64,000 nucleotides of DNA, from positions 35,056,137 through 35,120,136 of the forward strand of contig OX393554.1 of the NCBI GenBank assembly GCA_947650365.1, given 5' to 3'. The notes under the pieces were generated by a model, which was given only the letters and a program-made list of their open reading frames with translations, did not search any database and was not told the DNA's origin. A program made the position numbers and the translations under genes. How positions within the stretch are numbered: the stretch's first letter is position 1; each line of letters opens with the position of its first letter. Shown piece after piece: positions 22,737-34,589 of this stretch. The DNA is from Chamaelirium japonicum (lineage: Eukaryota > Streptophyta > Magnoliopsida > Liliales > Melanthiaceae).

Positions 22737-25000
22737 GACTGTTGACCCATGGGTGTCAACCAGTCCGAGGCTAACTGCAACCAACCCGAGTCTACTGACC
22801 GACCGACCCATGGGTGTCGACTGACCAGCAGACTTAGAAGCCATCGCCTCACGACCACACGGTTGAAGAACAATGGCTGGTAGACCATACCGAACCCGTT
22901 CGACTTCGCAGCTCCTGTCCGAGACCGTTCCACTTGGAGATGCTAATGATGTCGGGCATCCCGTGCAACCACCAATGAACTTTGAGCGCATAGCCCCGCT
23001 GGTGAATCCCATACTGGGGGTCGGGGAGTCCAGCCAAGCTACGGTGGTAGCAATGGATCCTTTAGCAGGAGGCCTGTCAGAGGCTTTTCTGACTACCATA
23101 ATAATGACCCAACAAACCCTCACCGCCCAGCTCTAGACGATGCAGCGCAACTATAAGGAGCTACGTACGCGACTTCGTGCGGGCCACACCAACTGGCGGC
23201 CTACTCAACCAGGGCATATTGGCCCAAGCAGGACAAAGCCTTTCTACACAAGTTGCCCAACCAGGGCAAGTGCAGCCGCAATCGATGCCTCAGGTGGAGG
23301 TCCAAAGCGCGAATACCGACGGGCGAGACTCAAGTAGCCCAGAACCTGCAGAAAGAAACAGGCAAGCCCAAGCAGCATCGGCACGCTCGGATGTTTGGTC
23401 ACGACTCGGGGCACACCCCCGACAGCCACCTGCCTCTAAGTACCACTCGAAGACGGATTCAGCACAACCTCGTCACCTAAAGCGAGAAGATGAACACCAT
23501 CGTCAATCGAGCTATAGTAATCACACTCGGGTGATACCAGCTAGTCGGCAGCCGACTCATACTGCTGACCGAAGAAGCATCCATGATCGCATCAGGGTAC
23601 ATGCCGCGGAGCGACTTGGAGATCAAGAAGGAACCCGGTGAGACCGACCCGGAGCCCAAGCTCCTGATCGGCTAGAAGAGGTCGCCACCCAAGGAGCTGC
23701 TCGGTCGCCACTCATCGAAAAACTCCTCAGGGAACCGTTTCTCGAAGGTGGAATCCTCCACACCTCCCTAAGTTTGATGGGTCGAAGGACCCGGTAGAGC
23801 ACGTGCTTGCTTTCCGGGACGCCTTGGTCCCCCACAAGGATGACCATATCCTCTACCAGACCTTCGCCAACAGCTTGTCGAGAACCCCTCTCGAATGGTT
23901 CCATAAGCTCAGGCCCTCATCCATCTCATCCTTCTCGGAACTGAGCATACGGTTTATCGATTAATATCGGTGTAACCGCCAGGAGCCGAAGACTCTAGAG
24001 TCACTCTTCGGGATGAGTATGACCCAGAAGGAGACGTTAAGGCATTTCTACCACCGGTTCAAGGCCGAATACCTGAGCTTGGCGAATGCTGATGGACAAG
24101 ACCTCATGGTGGTAGCGGCCTTCAAGAATTCAATACAGCCTAACCAATCTGTTAGCGCCTCACTTATCAAGCGACCACCCATGACAATCGACGAGCTATT
24201 CCGGAGGGTGGAGAAATACATCAAGATCGAAGATGCCGAACAAAAGCTGAAGACTAAAGACACTAGTGACCAGCAACCAGCTTTCAATCGACCAGCAGCT
24301 GTATGGAATATAGAAAAACAGTCAAGCGAGTCGATGCAGCACGATGCAAAGCGCCAAAAGCGGGGTGATCATGGCAGAGCACCCTACACCCCATGGAATC
24401 GGGACTTCACGGTGCTGAACATGCCGATTGATGAGATCTTCGAGATCATCAAGGAGGAGTAGTACTTTTACAGGGCACCGCCGATGCGTCCAACAGAGAG
24501 GAGCTCACGAGACCTGTCTCGCTACTGTGATAACCACATAGAATACGGACATACCACTTTGTAGTATCGAGCGTTGCAGAATCACATCGAGGACGTCGTT
24601 GAAGTAGGCTACCTCGATCAGTTCATTGACTATCCCCGACGCACAGCCCACAAGCCTGTCGATGAGATGTAGGAAGGCACACGCTCTGCTAACTGAGCAC
24701 TACTACTTGTAGCCTCCCGGGCCTAATAATGTAATGGCTTGATGCCTTTAAATGAAGATTTCAAGTTCTCGTTTTATCAATAAAGACTCTATGCAAAAGC
24801 TCATCGTCCAAGATCCCCTAGCAATATGAGAGGGCTGGGGGTGGCGAAGGATCGGAAAGATTGACCCTAGATGGAATCGTCCATCCTAAAGCCAGAGCCT
24901 CCTCCGGGAGCACCTGACCCCCCACAATTCTATTTTATTAATTTACTGGTAGGGGTCTAGGCCGAACCCCTCCTCATTCACTGAGAGGGACTTCTTAAAA
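22737..25000 (+). mobile_element. Ty3/gypsy (Tat-like) internal remnant with gag (fossil)
   Basis: Sequence to the right of the copia insertion continues the gypsy interior begun after 12853. It contains gag-derived frames, then, without any recognisable pol, a non-coding stretch (about 24700-25000) with CAATAAAGACTC that resembles the spacer after pol in this lineage. No 3' LTR is visible. The copy is a remnant. Confidence 0.75.
22873..24660 (+). pseudogene. gypsy gag remnant (fossil)
   Basis: Frames in order: MAGRPYRTRSTSQLLSE (22873), a retrotrans-gag segment near 23770-23960 with FDGSKDPVEHVLAFRDAL and RTPLEWFHKL, then 24013-24462 with TLRHFYHRFKAEYL and IKRPPMTIDELFRRVEKYI. These match Ty3/gypsy capsid regions (Pfam Retrotrans_gag). 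Downstream 24530-24640 contains a decayed knuckle-like block. Broken; several interruptions. Confidence 0.85.
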
Positions 25001-25009
25001 AAAAAAACA

Positions 25010-25487
25010 CTAGATATGTATTATTTATCAACAAATAGGTAGTATCTAGTCTACAAAATTTACGATAACTATATTTCTTTGGCAATAATTTAGAGAATTG
25101 TTGCATACAAAAATATCTAATAATTGATAGAATTTTCACTACAAAAAAGAAATACGTGGTTATTGCCATACCCCACCTTTAAGTAGAAACATGTATAGTG
25201 TTCTTTTGGAAACTAAAAAATGTTAGATAATGCTATTATCCTTAATATATAAGAAATACTAGTCTGATCCCCCAACGAAGCTCGGAAACCAACAAAACAC
25301 CAAGGGTGGATTGGATTCGGAGTGCGGCGGCATCACATCCATCTAATGGAAGCACCTCTTAGGTGATGGGATGGCTTGGGGCACCCAATCCAGAACATCG
25401 CCCTAGAAGGGGAAGCCAAAATGCCTACACTTAGCCTGCAGTACATTAAGAAGTGAAGGCTTTTGAGTCATTTCCCTCTCCTCCGAC
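25010..25487. other. Unassigned AT-rich stretch
   Basis: No gene recognised. CACTACAAAAAAGAAATAC at about 25136 looks like the start of a CACTA terminus, but no partner end was found. Confidence 0.4.

Positions 25488-25522
<35 letters not shown>
25488..25522 (+). repeat. (AAT)n microsatellite
   Basis: About eleven uninterrupted AAT units. Confidence 0.95.
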
Positions 25523-25689
25523 GACCTCTCAAAAAATTGATAATAATAAGGGACTAGACGTGCGGCCCAGATATATGACATAAGATACAAAATATATCTG
25601 GCTCGTCGATCTATATCCTCAAAGACAAGTGTGATTCACCTATTCAATATATGAGATTTAAGCACATGCACCATTAGCCAAATAAGAAA

Positions 25690-26003
25690 GTCGATTAAAA
25701 TAAACCACCATGATTAAGGCAGGACGGTTAAAAGCGGTTCCACGAATAAGGAATGACGATTAAATACTCTACAGTTAATGACCCACGATTAAGTTTGTTT
25801 TTTTGTAAGCCCACGATTAAGGATGGCCGAATAAGGAAGACCGATTATAATTAGTCATCTCTCTCTCTCTCTCACTCACTATCTCTCTAGTCGAATAAGG
25901 ATGACCAATTATAATAAGGAAGAGTGATTACAACAAGAATGGACAAATAAGGAAGGCCGATTACAGAATGGAAGGTCGTATAAGGATGGCCGATTACAAT
26001 AGT
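25690..26003 (+). repeat. Degenerate minisatellite
   Basis: The word CCGATTATAA or ACGATTAA alternates with AATAAGGATGGC or AATAAGGAAGA at roughly 20-30 bp spacing, about ten times. No coding potential. A (CT)n run at 25859-25872 interrupts it. Confidence 0.6.
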
Positions 26004-26020
26004 CCTCTCGCTCTCTCTCT

Positions 26021-26074
<54 letters not shown>
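26004..26074 (+). repeat. (CT)n microsatellite
   Basis: Nearly pure CT run abutting the left edge of a palindromic element. Confidence 0.95.
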
Positions 26075-26559
<485 letters not shown>

Positions 26560-26989
26560 ATATAATAAGCTACAGTTTTGTGGGGGGTACAAAGAACGGT
26601 CGTGATCTGTCTTTGAGGGAGAGATAGAAAAGAGGGGCTAAGATAAATTGATATTAGGACGAGTGAGATTCATCTAGGGAGAGGGGAATGGCTAAGATTG
26701 AATGGGGTTGAAATGGAGGGGTGCAATTAAGTGCATGAAGAAATAAATGAGGGAAGGACCTGATTGTAAAAAAAAATATTTATAATCATTTAGAGGGTTT
26801 TTATGTAAAAAAATAAGGACATATTTCGTATTAATCTTATTGTTGACGCGTATAGCTTTCATCTATACGTGGTCCCCCCCTCCCCCATAATTGCTCCTGT
26901 CTAAACATTAAAACTGAAAGAGATCATCAACCGTTGAAAAAAAAACGAAAGAGATCATCACAGCCGTTGACCTCTCTCTCTCTCTCACG

Positions 26990-27350
26990 GATCTCATCCG
27001 TTCGATCATTCGATCGAACGGTTAAAGCTTTTAACCGGGGCGGAAAGGTTTTGTGTTGTCCGATTCATGCCGATCGGACGGTCGGAAAGGGTTAAAGCTT
27101 TTAACCGGTGGAAAGCACCCTGAGATCTCATTCGAATAAGACAAAAAAGTATGATTTTGTTTTGTCCTATTCGAATTTGAACTCATCCGTTCGATCATTC
27201 GATCGAACGGTTAAAGCTTTTAATCGGGGCGGAAAGGATTTGTGCCATCCGATTCACGCCGATCGGACGATCGGGAACGTTTAAAGCTTTTAACCGGACG
27301 GAAAGGATTTGAACCGTCCGATTCACATCGATCGGATGGCCGAAAATGAT
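26990..27350 (+). repeat. Internal direct and inverted repeats of Helitron A
   Basis: CATCCGTTCGATCATTCGAT recurs at about 26996 and 27184. The word GTTAAAGCTTTTAACCGG recurs four times (about 27020, 27086, 27208, 27278). Near 27130-27175, ATTCGAATAAGACAAAA faces its own complement, TTTGTCCTATTCGAAT, forming a hairpin. Confidence 0.8.
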
Positions 27351-27638
27351 TATCGCATTATCACATCCGATCATTGCTTTCCTATGCCTGATTGTTTGAC
27401 GTGAATTTGATTCACTGGGTCGGGATTGGGTGCAACGGATGGCTATGATCCCGACTGCTTAGCATGAATGATGTGTCATTAATTTGCCGATTTCTCATAG
27501 ATCCAGCATTGAGTTATGAAAAACTCAAATGCTTTCCCCTTTTAACTTCTTCTCAACATTGAGTCATGAAGAACAATTTTTTTTTTTTCTTTTTCCTAGA
27601 GAAAGAGATGGCAGAGCTTCCTCATAGATCTAGCTAAC

Positions 27639-27842
27639 ATGGCAATACCATTGTTGGACCCGCCTTCGACGGCAAGTCAAGCGATGGTATTGGCACACAA
27701 TTGGTTGCGGGTGTTGCATACATTTTTAGATTTTTTTTCTATTTTTTTAGAACTCTGTTTTTTGTTTGAGAATGAACAGCTTTGTATTTTATTGTGTGAA
27801 TCCAACTATTATGATTATATAGGTGCTAATATAGGTTCTTGA
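27639..27842 (+). other. Short open frame, unrecognised
   Basis: A 67-codon frame (MAIPLLDPPSTASQ...) with hydrophobic, Phe-rich middle (FLDFFSIFLELCFLF). Nothing identifies it and it may be chance; a membrane peptide cannot be excluded. Confidence 0.15.
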
Positions 27843-27906
27843 GATGTTAACAATCTTCTTTTTTTCCTAAAGCTTCAAAGGGTTATAGAGAGTATATCAT
27901 AATTGA

Positions 27907-27921
27907 TTTTTTTTTTATTTT

Positions 27922-27952
<31 letters not shown>
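27907..27952 (+). repeat. Poly-T followed by poly-G
   Basis: About 25 T (with one A) followed directly by 21 G. Long homopolymers like this are rare in plant DNA and error-prone in assemblies. Confidence 0.9.
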
Positions 27953-28480
27953 TACGGGATGGGGGTTAGGCAGATGCATGCGTGGGGTTGGGAGGGGAGG
28001 ATGTAATGAAAGAAGCATGAGGGCCTATGGAAACTAGACCAATGGGGGGTACTTGGACAGAGAGCATATGGATGAAGTAAAAGATTTCGAGGGCGATGCC
28101 TTCATTTTCGAGGGGGTGGTTTCTGAATAATATAGTCGCTCTGCTGAAAATGGTCATCACGACCGTTGTGGGCGTCCCCTTCGAATTTGGACGTCCTCGA
28201 TGAATGTGGGCGCCCCCATCAAATGTGGGCGCCTTCACAGAATATGGGCGCCCGCACCAAGCCAAATGTGTATGCCGACATGATCATCTTCACGCTTCTT
28301 TTTTGTTGTCGTCCTTGAAATATTGTCACCTCCATCGAAATATTATTATCGCTTTTGAATTATTATTGTCATCCTTAAAATATTCACCTCCCTCAAAATT
28401 TTGTCACGCCCCCAAAATTAAGTCACCGCCCTCGAAATCTTTTGCGTGCCGACAGGCACGGGCATTACTAGTATATATAT

Positions 28481-28877
28481 GGGGGCGGGGAGCCTGCACC
28501 CGAGGTGCAGCAACAACGCTGCACCTCGGCCTTGTTTTACCTACCTAGAAGTTTTGGAATTGGATGAAATTTGGTGAGGATGTTGTCTAGGGTAAGATGA
28601 TCATCCTCACAAATTTTCATCAAATTCCAAAACTTGTAGGGGGGTCAAATGGTCGAAGAAAAATCTGCAGATTTTAACGATGACTGCGGACGGCTGATTT
28701 TGCTTCGACCATTTGACCCCCCTAGAAGTTTTGGAATTTGATGAAAATTTGTGAGGATGATCACCTTACCCTAGACAACACCCTCACCAAATTTCATCCA
28801 ATTCCAAAACTTCTAGGTAGGTAAAACAAGGCCGAGGTGCAGCGTTCTTGCTGCACCTCAGGTCCAGCATCCCCGCC

Positions 28878-28880
<3 letters not shown>
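28481..28880. mobile_element. Palindromic MITE, family 1, well-preserved copy
   Basis: A 400-bp near-perfect palindrome with TA on both sides. Ends are GGGGGCGGGGAGCCTGCACC and the facing CAGCATCCCCGCCCCC. Each arm is about 170 bp and contains its own small hairpin (GAGGTGCAGC...GCTGCACCTC). The centre near 28655-28700 is the only unpaired part. The transcript would fold into a long hairpin. No coding capacity. Confidence 0.9.

Positions 28881-28937
<57 letters not shown>
28881..28937 (+). repeat. (TA)n microsatellite
   Basis: Pure TA between the MITE and the 5' end of Helitron B. Confidence 0.95.
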
Positions 28938-28941
<4 letters not shown>

Positions 28942-29199
28942 AGCTACAGTTTTGTGGGGGGTACAAACAACGGCTATGATGAGGGGACTCTAAACCATTC
29001 TGAACCACTCGATTGTTGCACAACTCATTTAGAGAAAGAGGTAGATATTGGGTGATCAGGAAATCAACCCTGATTCTAAAATGGTGGGCATCGATTCGGC
29101 CACATTAAAAATGCCCCAAACCTGTCCGTTTGGGTTGATTGCTCTCTCATTTAAACGTCTGGATGCAATGAACGGCTGAGATCAAGAGATGTCAATTGC

Positions 29200-29400
29200 A
29201 ATGGATAACTAAGATGGAGAGAGAAAGAGAGAACCGACCGATCGTTCTCTTTCCTCAGATGGAAAGAGATGCTAACTGCGTTGTCCCCATGATCCTCTCT
29301 CCTCAGATGAAAAGAGAGAACGATCTCTCTCTTTGCGCAATCCCGGCCCGATCTCTCGCGATCCTCTCTCCTTAGATGGTAAGTGAGAACCAACCGATCT
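29200..29400 (+). repeat. Degenerate CT-rich repeats
   Basis: The word CCTCAGATG-AAAGAGA recurs near 29245, 29302 and 29370 at 55-70 bp spacing, mixed with GATCTCTCTC runs. Confidence 0.5.
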
Positions 29401-29604
29401 CTCTCTCTTTGTGTAGTCTCGGCCATATCTTTCTCTCTCTGCGCCATCCCCACGCGATTCTCTCTCTCTATGCGATTTCCCCCACCGATCCCCCCCGCGA
29501 TGGCCCTATCTCTCTCTCTCTCTCTCTGAGTGATCCCAACCTTGATGGCGTCGACGGCGATGCGGCTGGGTGCCTACTCCGGCCGCAAGGAAGAAGAGGC
29601 CATG

Positions 29605-29745
29605 GCGATGGTGTGAGGTGGGGAGGAGGCGGGGAAGCTGGCCTCGATGGCGTCGACGTCGAGGTGTGCGAGGAGGCAGGCCATCGTGAGCTTCTGGGCG
29701 GCGTTCATGGCGGCGCCGGGTGCCTGCTCGCCATTGCGGTGGGCT
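29605..29745 (-). pseudogene. Captured fragment of a 2-isopropylmalate synthase gene
   Basis: Minus-strand translation reads [18 protein letters not shown], then [19 protein letters not shown]. In 2-isopropylmalate synthases (LeuA/IPMS, first step of leucine synthesis, plastid in plants) the region after the catalytic RDGEQ motif reads GEQ-PG--M---QKL-IA--L--L-VDVIEAGFPASSP, so about 40 residues align without gaps. The preceding catalytic Arg-Asp is replaced (HRN before GEQ) and the frame ends soon after, so it is a non-functional exon piece. GC-rich base use contrasts with the AT-rich Helitron around it. Orientation is opposite to the Helitron. Confidence 0.78.
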
Positions 29746-29979
29746 AGGGTTTAGGGGATGCGGCTGCAACCAACACCCATAGCCCCCCCCCCCCCCCTCT
29801 CTCTCTCTAATATCTTTTTTTTTTTTTTGTTCATTTTTCGCAGAGCAGAGGAGGGGGAGGGGAGCGGACTAGGTGGAGGAGGGGAAGAGGGTGCGGGGGG
29901 ATAGCAAGATCCAAGTCTAAGGTGGCCGGAATCGATCGGGAGCCCCAATCCTACTAATCTCTCTTATTCTCCTGATCAG

Positions 29980-30424
29980 ATTTCTCGCCCAAGGAGGAAG
30001 GATGCTGATGCAGCTGCAACCAACACCCCCTTAGCTTCTCCTCCTCATCCATTAACGGCTCCGGCGAGGGTCGCACCAGCAGCCAAGGTGAGGCTGGATC
30101 CAGATCTCGATTTCCCTTTTTTCTTTCTTCCTTTTTTTTTCTTTCCCATGTTCCTTCTTTTCTCGATCTCGATTATTTTTTTTTGTTCCTTTTTTCCGTT
30201 TTCTTTCACAAAAATCAGAGAATGTACTTTTAAAAATTTATTCTTTGATGGTGATCTATGATTCACGCATGCCCTCTATTTTTGAATTTTTTTTAGGTGA
30301 AAATTGATACTGAAGTGAAGAAATCCCATTGACACCAGCGGCATCGGTGAAGTTCATTATCTCCCCCGAGGGGCTAAATGCAGATGAGACATGGTTCAGG
30401 GTTCAAAAGACACCCATCATGAAA
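29980..30424 (+). pseudogene. Captured two-exon gene piece, possibly SUMO-like
   Basis: A plausible exon 29980-30087 (after TGATCAG, before GTGAGG) encodes SRPRRKDADAAATNTPLAS and PLTAPARVAPAAK. A second, 30297-30424 (after a T-rich tract and TTTTAG, before GTATAG), continues VKIDTEVKKS and then, after a one-base frame change, reads PLTPAASVKFIISPEG followed by LNADETWFRVQKTPIMK. The last part recalls the first strands of SUMO (VKGQDGNEVFFRIKRST-LKKLM). The rest of the fold is not found. Identity is tentative; the exon-intron look is the firmer observation. Confidence 0.38.
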
Positions 30425-31058
30425 GTATAGTGTGCTGCTGTCCAATGCCTATTTCTTTTAGTATTTTTTTTTAATGATGTTCATCGCTATAACCTGATTT
30501 TGGTCTGATGTTCATCCCTATAACCTGATTTCTTTTAGTATTTTTTTGGACTGATATCTATGATCACTGCTTTTATATGATATCTATGATCACTGCTTTT
30601 ATACAAGAATCAATGATGGAAGATAACCAGACTCTGTATGAGCTGTTTGTTAAAAGTTTTTTTTCTTCTTTTATTTCCTTTTCTGTTTTTTTTAACATGA
30701 TCTGAATGTGCAGGCAGAAATTTCCAAGCTGAGAAAGAGCTGAATCGGTTGCAAAATCATTGTCTCTACATGTTTATCCCCTATTATATAGATGTTTGGA
30801 CATGTTCAGCCTACACACTATAAATAGTGATTTATCCAATGCCTGTATTGATAGTATTGTATATCTGAAAATTCACATTTGTCGTAGTTGGCTTTTTAGC
30901 ATTGGATTGAAGCTGTAAGTCTTGGTTTTCCAGTAATTTTTTTTTCTCTTTGTATTTTTGTTTTGCTTTGAAATAGTACTCATTAAGTTCCCAAATCATT
31001 GAAAGATTGGCACTAACAGATAGTTTTCCATTAAATTACACTTTGCAGTTTGCCGCCC

Positions 31059-31391
31059 TGAAGTTTAGATAAAAAACGCTTAACCCCCCTGTAGTTTTTT
31101 TTGTTCCAAATCGCACTTAAAAGTTTTGAAATGTTTGCACAATACCCCTTTTGTCAACTACTTAATTTTCTCATTTGGTAATTTTTATCTGATCAAAACG
31201 CTTAACCTCCCAGTAGTTTTTTTTGTTCCAAATCGCACCTAAAAGTTTTGAAATGTTAGCACAATACCCCCTTTTGTCAACTACTTAATTTCCTCATTTG
31301 GTAATTTTTATTTGATCAAAACTGAATTGAAGGGGGCAAAATGTTTTTTTTTTAACTATAGGGGGGTTAAGTGTTTTTGAGCTAAACTTCA
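31059..31391. mobile_element. MITE with about 45-bp inverted ends and internal duplication
   Basis: Left end TGAAGTTTAGATAAAAAACG with CTTAACCCCCCTGTAGTT faces right end AACTATAGGGGGGTTAAG with GAGCTAAACTTCA. Inside, a segment of about 120 bp (CCAAATCGCAC, AAGTTTTGAAATGTT, TTTTGTCAACTACTTAATTT) is present twice in tandem. It sits inside Helitron B. Confidence 0.72.
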
Positions 31392-32634
31392 AAATTGACA
31401 ATATGGAAGAGAAAAAAACGTACACTTTAAGGTTCTTCATTGTGGCTGTAGTTGAAATATGTGGGTTGAAATATGTGTGGTGATCATTATTATGTGGAAC
31501 TTGGTTTTTTTTTTTTTTTTTGGTTTTCAATTAATAATCAGTCGTTCATTGAATTCAGCTATCCAGATTTTCGGATCTTCCAGCCCTCCTCAACTCCATG
31601 TGAAGATGGGCAATGCGACTGGTCACTTTTCTTTGGTTTTACTAAAATTGCTCTGCTTTGTTGATCGTTGATGACATGAAGAGATGATAGGAGGGGGCGA
31701 CTGTTCGCAGGCGAGAGGGAGACCGGAGGGGGGCAGTCGCAAGTGAGAGGGAGAGAGAGAGAGATGTGTTGGGCTCGATGTGGCTGTAAGTTGCTTTTCC
31801 TGCTAACCGTTCTATATGACAATAAAGTTGTATTTTGTTCTTTTGATTAAAATTAACTACTGAATCTGTTGATAAAATTAGAAGGTTCTATTTTGTTCCA
31901 TAGCATAATTTGCTAGCTGTAAATGGAGATCAAAGGCAGTCTTTTACAAGAAAACTGTATATTTGATGAAACAGATGCCGGCTTATTTCTCTCTAACGGT
32001 TAATGTCTGTATACGATTTGTTGCACATGGAAATGGATGCTGGGTCATTATGATCCAGTTTCCATTGGAAGCAATCTATATATCAGAATTGAAGAAGGGG
32101 AGCATGATTTGCTATGTTATTTTTCAGTTTTCTTCAAGCCTTTATGGATTTTTTATGTACAGTTGTGATTAGGGGCCTCTTTGTATCAGGGGCCGTCCGA
32201 GTGCCAACAGGGGCCTCTTTGCTTCTGTTAGTGTCGCCAAGGTTATCCAACAAGCTGTTAGTTGTTTTCACAAGCCATTGGATTCTGAAACTTCGCGAAT
32301 GTTTCTGTTTTTATTTATTAAACCACAGATCTACAAAAGAATGAATTAGAATGGATCGTACAAACTTTGTGGTGTCTGCTAACTTTATTTCCACCTCTGT
32401 TTAAAATATTTATTCAGCAATAAAACAGAAGCGAACTGTGGAATTGGGATTTGGGAATATGGGAATTCCATCTCTTCGTTTTCTTTTTTTTAATTCACTG
32501 ATAATTGGTTCACTGTTATTTATTTTTTTAATTCAATCATATGATGGCAAAATGGTCTCCTCTCTTCTCTGGCAATGATCGACCTCGACCTCGCTCCGGC
32601 TTAGCTGGCCATTCACGTGAAGGTGAGTGATCGC

Positions 32635-32735
32635 TCTCTTTCCTACTCATTTTTTTGTTGAGTCGGGCTAATTGCTCTCTTTCCTACTCATTTTTTTGTT
32701 GAGTCTGGGCTAATCTCTTTCCTACTCATTTATTT
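32635..32735 (+). repeat. Short tandem repeat, about 48 bp
   Basis: CTCTTTCCTACTCATTTTTT with TGTTGAGTC-GGGCTAAT occurs twice and a third partial copy follows. Confidence 0.7.
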
Positions 32736-33500
32736 ATGATTTTTTTTTTGAGGCCGGCAGCGACCTGGTACTTTTCAGTTGGCTGCTCCGGAAGCTACGT
32801 CCGCTGTCTGGCATCCCGACCGACGGCTGAGTGAGTGGCATCTCGACTGACTGTCCGCCGTCTGCTCCAGTGGCCACGGCCCACCGTTTGGCATCTCGTT
32901 GTCTGAGATCGCAAAACCCTTTCCCCTATGTCTTATGTTTTGTGAGAAAAAAAAATGAGAGGGATCTGCTATCCCTGTTATAAATCCCCCCATGTTGTGT
33001 AAACTGTATCCAAATCATTCTAATGGAATGTTGATATCGCAGTTGATTTTTTATTGCCTAGCCCAAATTTATTGTGTTTTGTCACCAAAGGCGGAAGTTG
33101 TTGTTCGGAATGTGCGCACTTCATCCGAATGTGAGGGTCATCGACGTATAATGTTGTTTTCGTCAAGTGTTGGCTCTCCAGCCGAATATGGATGTCCCAA
33201 CCGATTGTGAGCGGTACCGAATAAATTTTGCCACCCCGTTCGAGTGCCAACAAATATGAGCATTATCATCGCTCACAAAATATTATCACCGTCTTCAAAA
33301 TATTATCATCGCTTATGAAATATTGTTATCATCCTCTAAATATTATTATCTCCCTCGAAATATTATTGCCGCTCTCAAAATATTTTATTGCCACATTTGA
33401 AATATTGTCATTTCCTCAAAATATTGTTCTCGCCCTTGAAATCTTTTGCGTGCCGACAGGCACGGGCATTACTAGTATATATATATATATATATATATAT

Positions 33501-34000
33501 NNNNNNNNNNNNNNNNNNNNNNNNNNNNNNNNNNNNNNNNNNNNNNNNNNNNNNNNNNNNNNNNNNNNNNNNNNNNNNNNNNNNNNNNNNNNNNNNNNNN
33601 NNNNNNNNNNNNNNNNNNNNNNNNNNNNNNNNNNNNNNNNNNNNNNNNNNNNNNNNNNNNNNNNNNNNNNNNNNNNNNNNNNNNNNNNNNNNNNNNNNNN
33701 NNNNNNNNNNNNNNNNNNNNNNNNNNNNNNNNNNNNNNNNNNNNNNNNNNNNNNNNNNNNNNNNNNNNNNNNNNNNNNNNNNNNNNNNNNNNNNNNNNNN
33801 NNNNNNNNNNNNNNNNNNNNNNNNNNNNNNNNNNNNNNNNNNNNNNNNNNNNNNNNNNNNNNNNNNNNNNNNNNNNNNNNNNNNNNNNNNNNNNNNNNNN
33901 NNNNNNNNNNNNNNNNNNNNNNNNNNNNNNNNNNNNNNNNNNNNNNNNNNNNNNNNNNNNNNNNNNNNNNNNNNNNNNNNNNNNNNNNNNNNNNNNNNNN
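33501..34000. other. Assembly gap
   Basis: Exactly 500 N, starting within a (TA)n tract just after Helitron B. The tract probably stopped the assembly; true length is unknown. Confidence 0.99.
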
Positions 34001-34371
34001 TTGATTCAGAAGTACATGGTATACGTTTACTGAATTCTATTTTATTTATTATTTCTTGAAGTTTTTGGATCAGGGTTTTTGTTATCTGTGTTGCTAATAT
34101 TGGTGGTTAGTGTTGATGATGATTTGTTTGTTTAGATGCAACATTCATCACCGAATGTGGGTGCCATCAACGAAATTGGGTGTCGCAGAAGATTATGATC
34201 ACCACCGCCGAATTGGGCGTCAATGCCGAATGTAGGCCTCAACATCGAATGTTGACATCTACTTCGAATCTTACAGCCCCAAACTGAATGGGTCTTGCCA
34301 TCGAAGATAGCCTAATGTGCTTTACCGCCGAAAACGACCGCTACAGTGTCGATAGATACGAAGAATACTAG
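34001..34371 (+). mobile_element. Helitron 3' end, diverged (C)
   Basis: Words such as CCGAATGTGGGTGCCATCAA and GAATTGGGCGTC (34140-34300) match the subterminal repeats of Helitrons A and B. The end reads a weak hairpin GTGTC-GATA-GATAC, then AAGAATA and CTAG at 34368-34371, followed by T. Same architecture, diverged sequence. The 5' part lies in or beyond the gap. Confidence 0.6.
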
Positions 34372-34377
34372 TATCTA

Positions 34378-34483
<106 letters not shown>

Positions 34484-34589
34484 TTAAATTGAAGGGAACA
34501 CGGGCAGCTAGCTCCATCCACAGATGGTTGTGATATATAATTCTTGAATGAATTAAAGTCTTAGAAGAGGTGAATACCCCCACAAACGG

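Larger units (their letters stand above)
28931..33475 (+). mobile_element. Non-autonomous Helitron B carrying host gene pieces
   Basis: The 5' end shares TAATAAGCTACAGTTTTG and GTGGGGGGTACAAA with Helitron A. The 3' end at 33443-33475 is identical to that of A over the hairpin CGTGCC-GACA-GGCACG and the terminal CTAG, then T. The 3' part (33240-33440) has the same AAATATTATCACC-like repeats. Inside are a 2-isopropylmalate synthase fragment, a probable SUMO-like gene fragment with introns, and a MITE. No Rep or helicase. The exact 5' base is uncertain within the TA run. Confidence 0.8.

Noticed and set aside
25130-25160. Second CACTA element starting CACTACAAAAAAG
   Set aside because: No partner terminus, subterminal repeats or target duplication were found; the motif alone is weak.
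33228-34059. Long open frames across 33501-34000
   Set aside because: They run through the 500-N gap and have no real sequence there.
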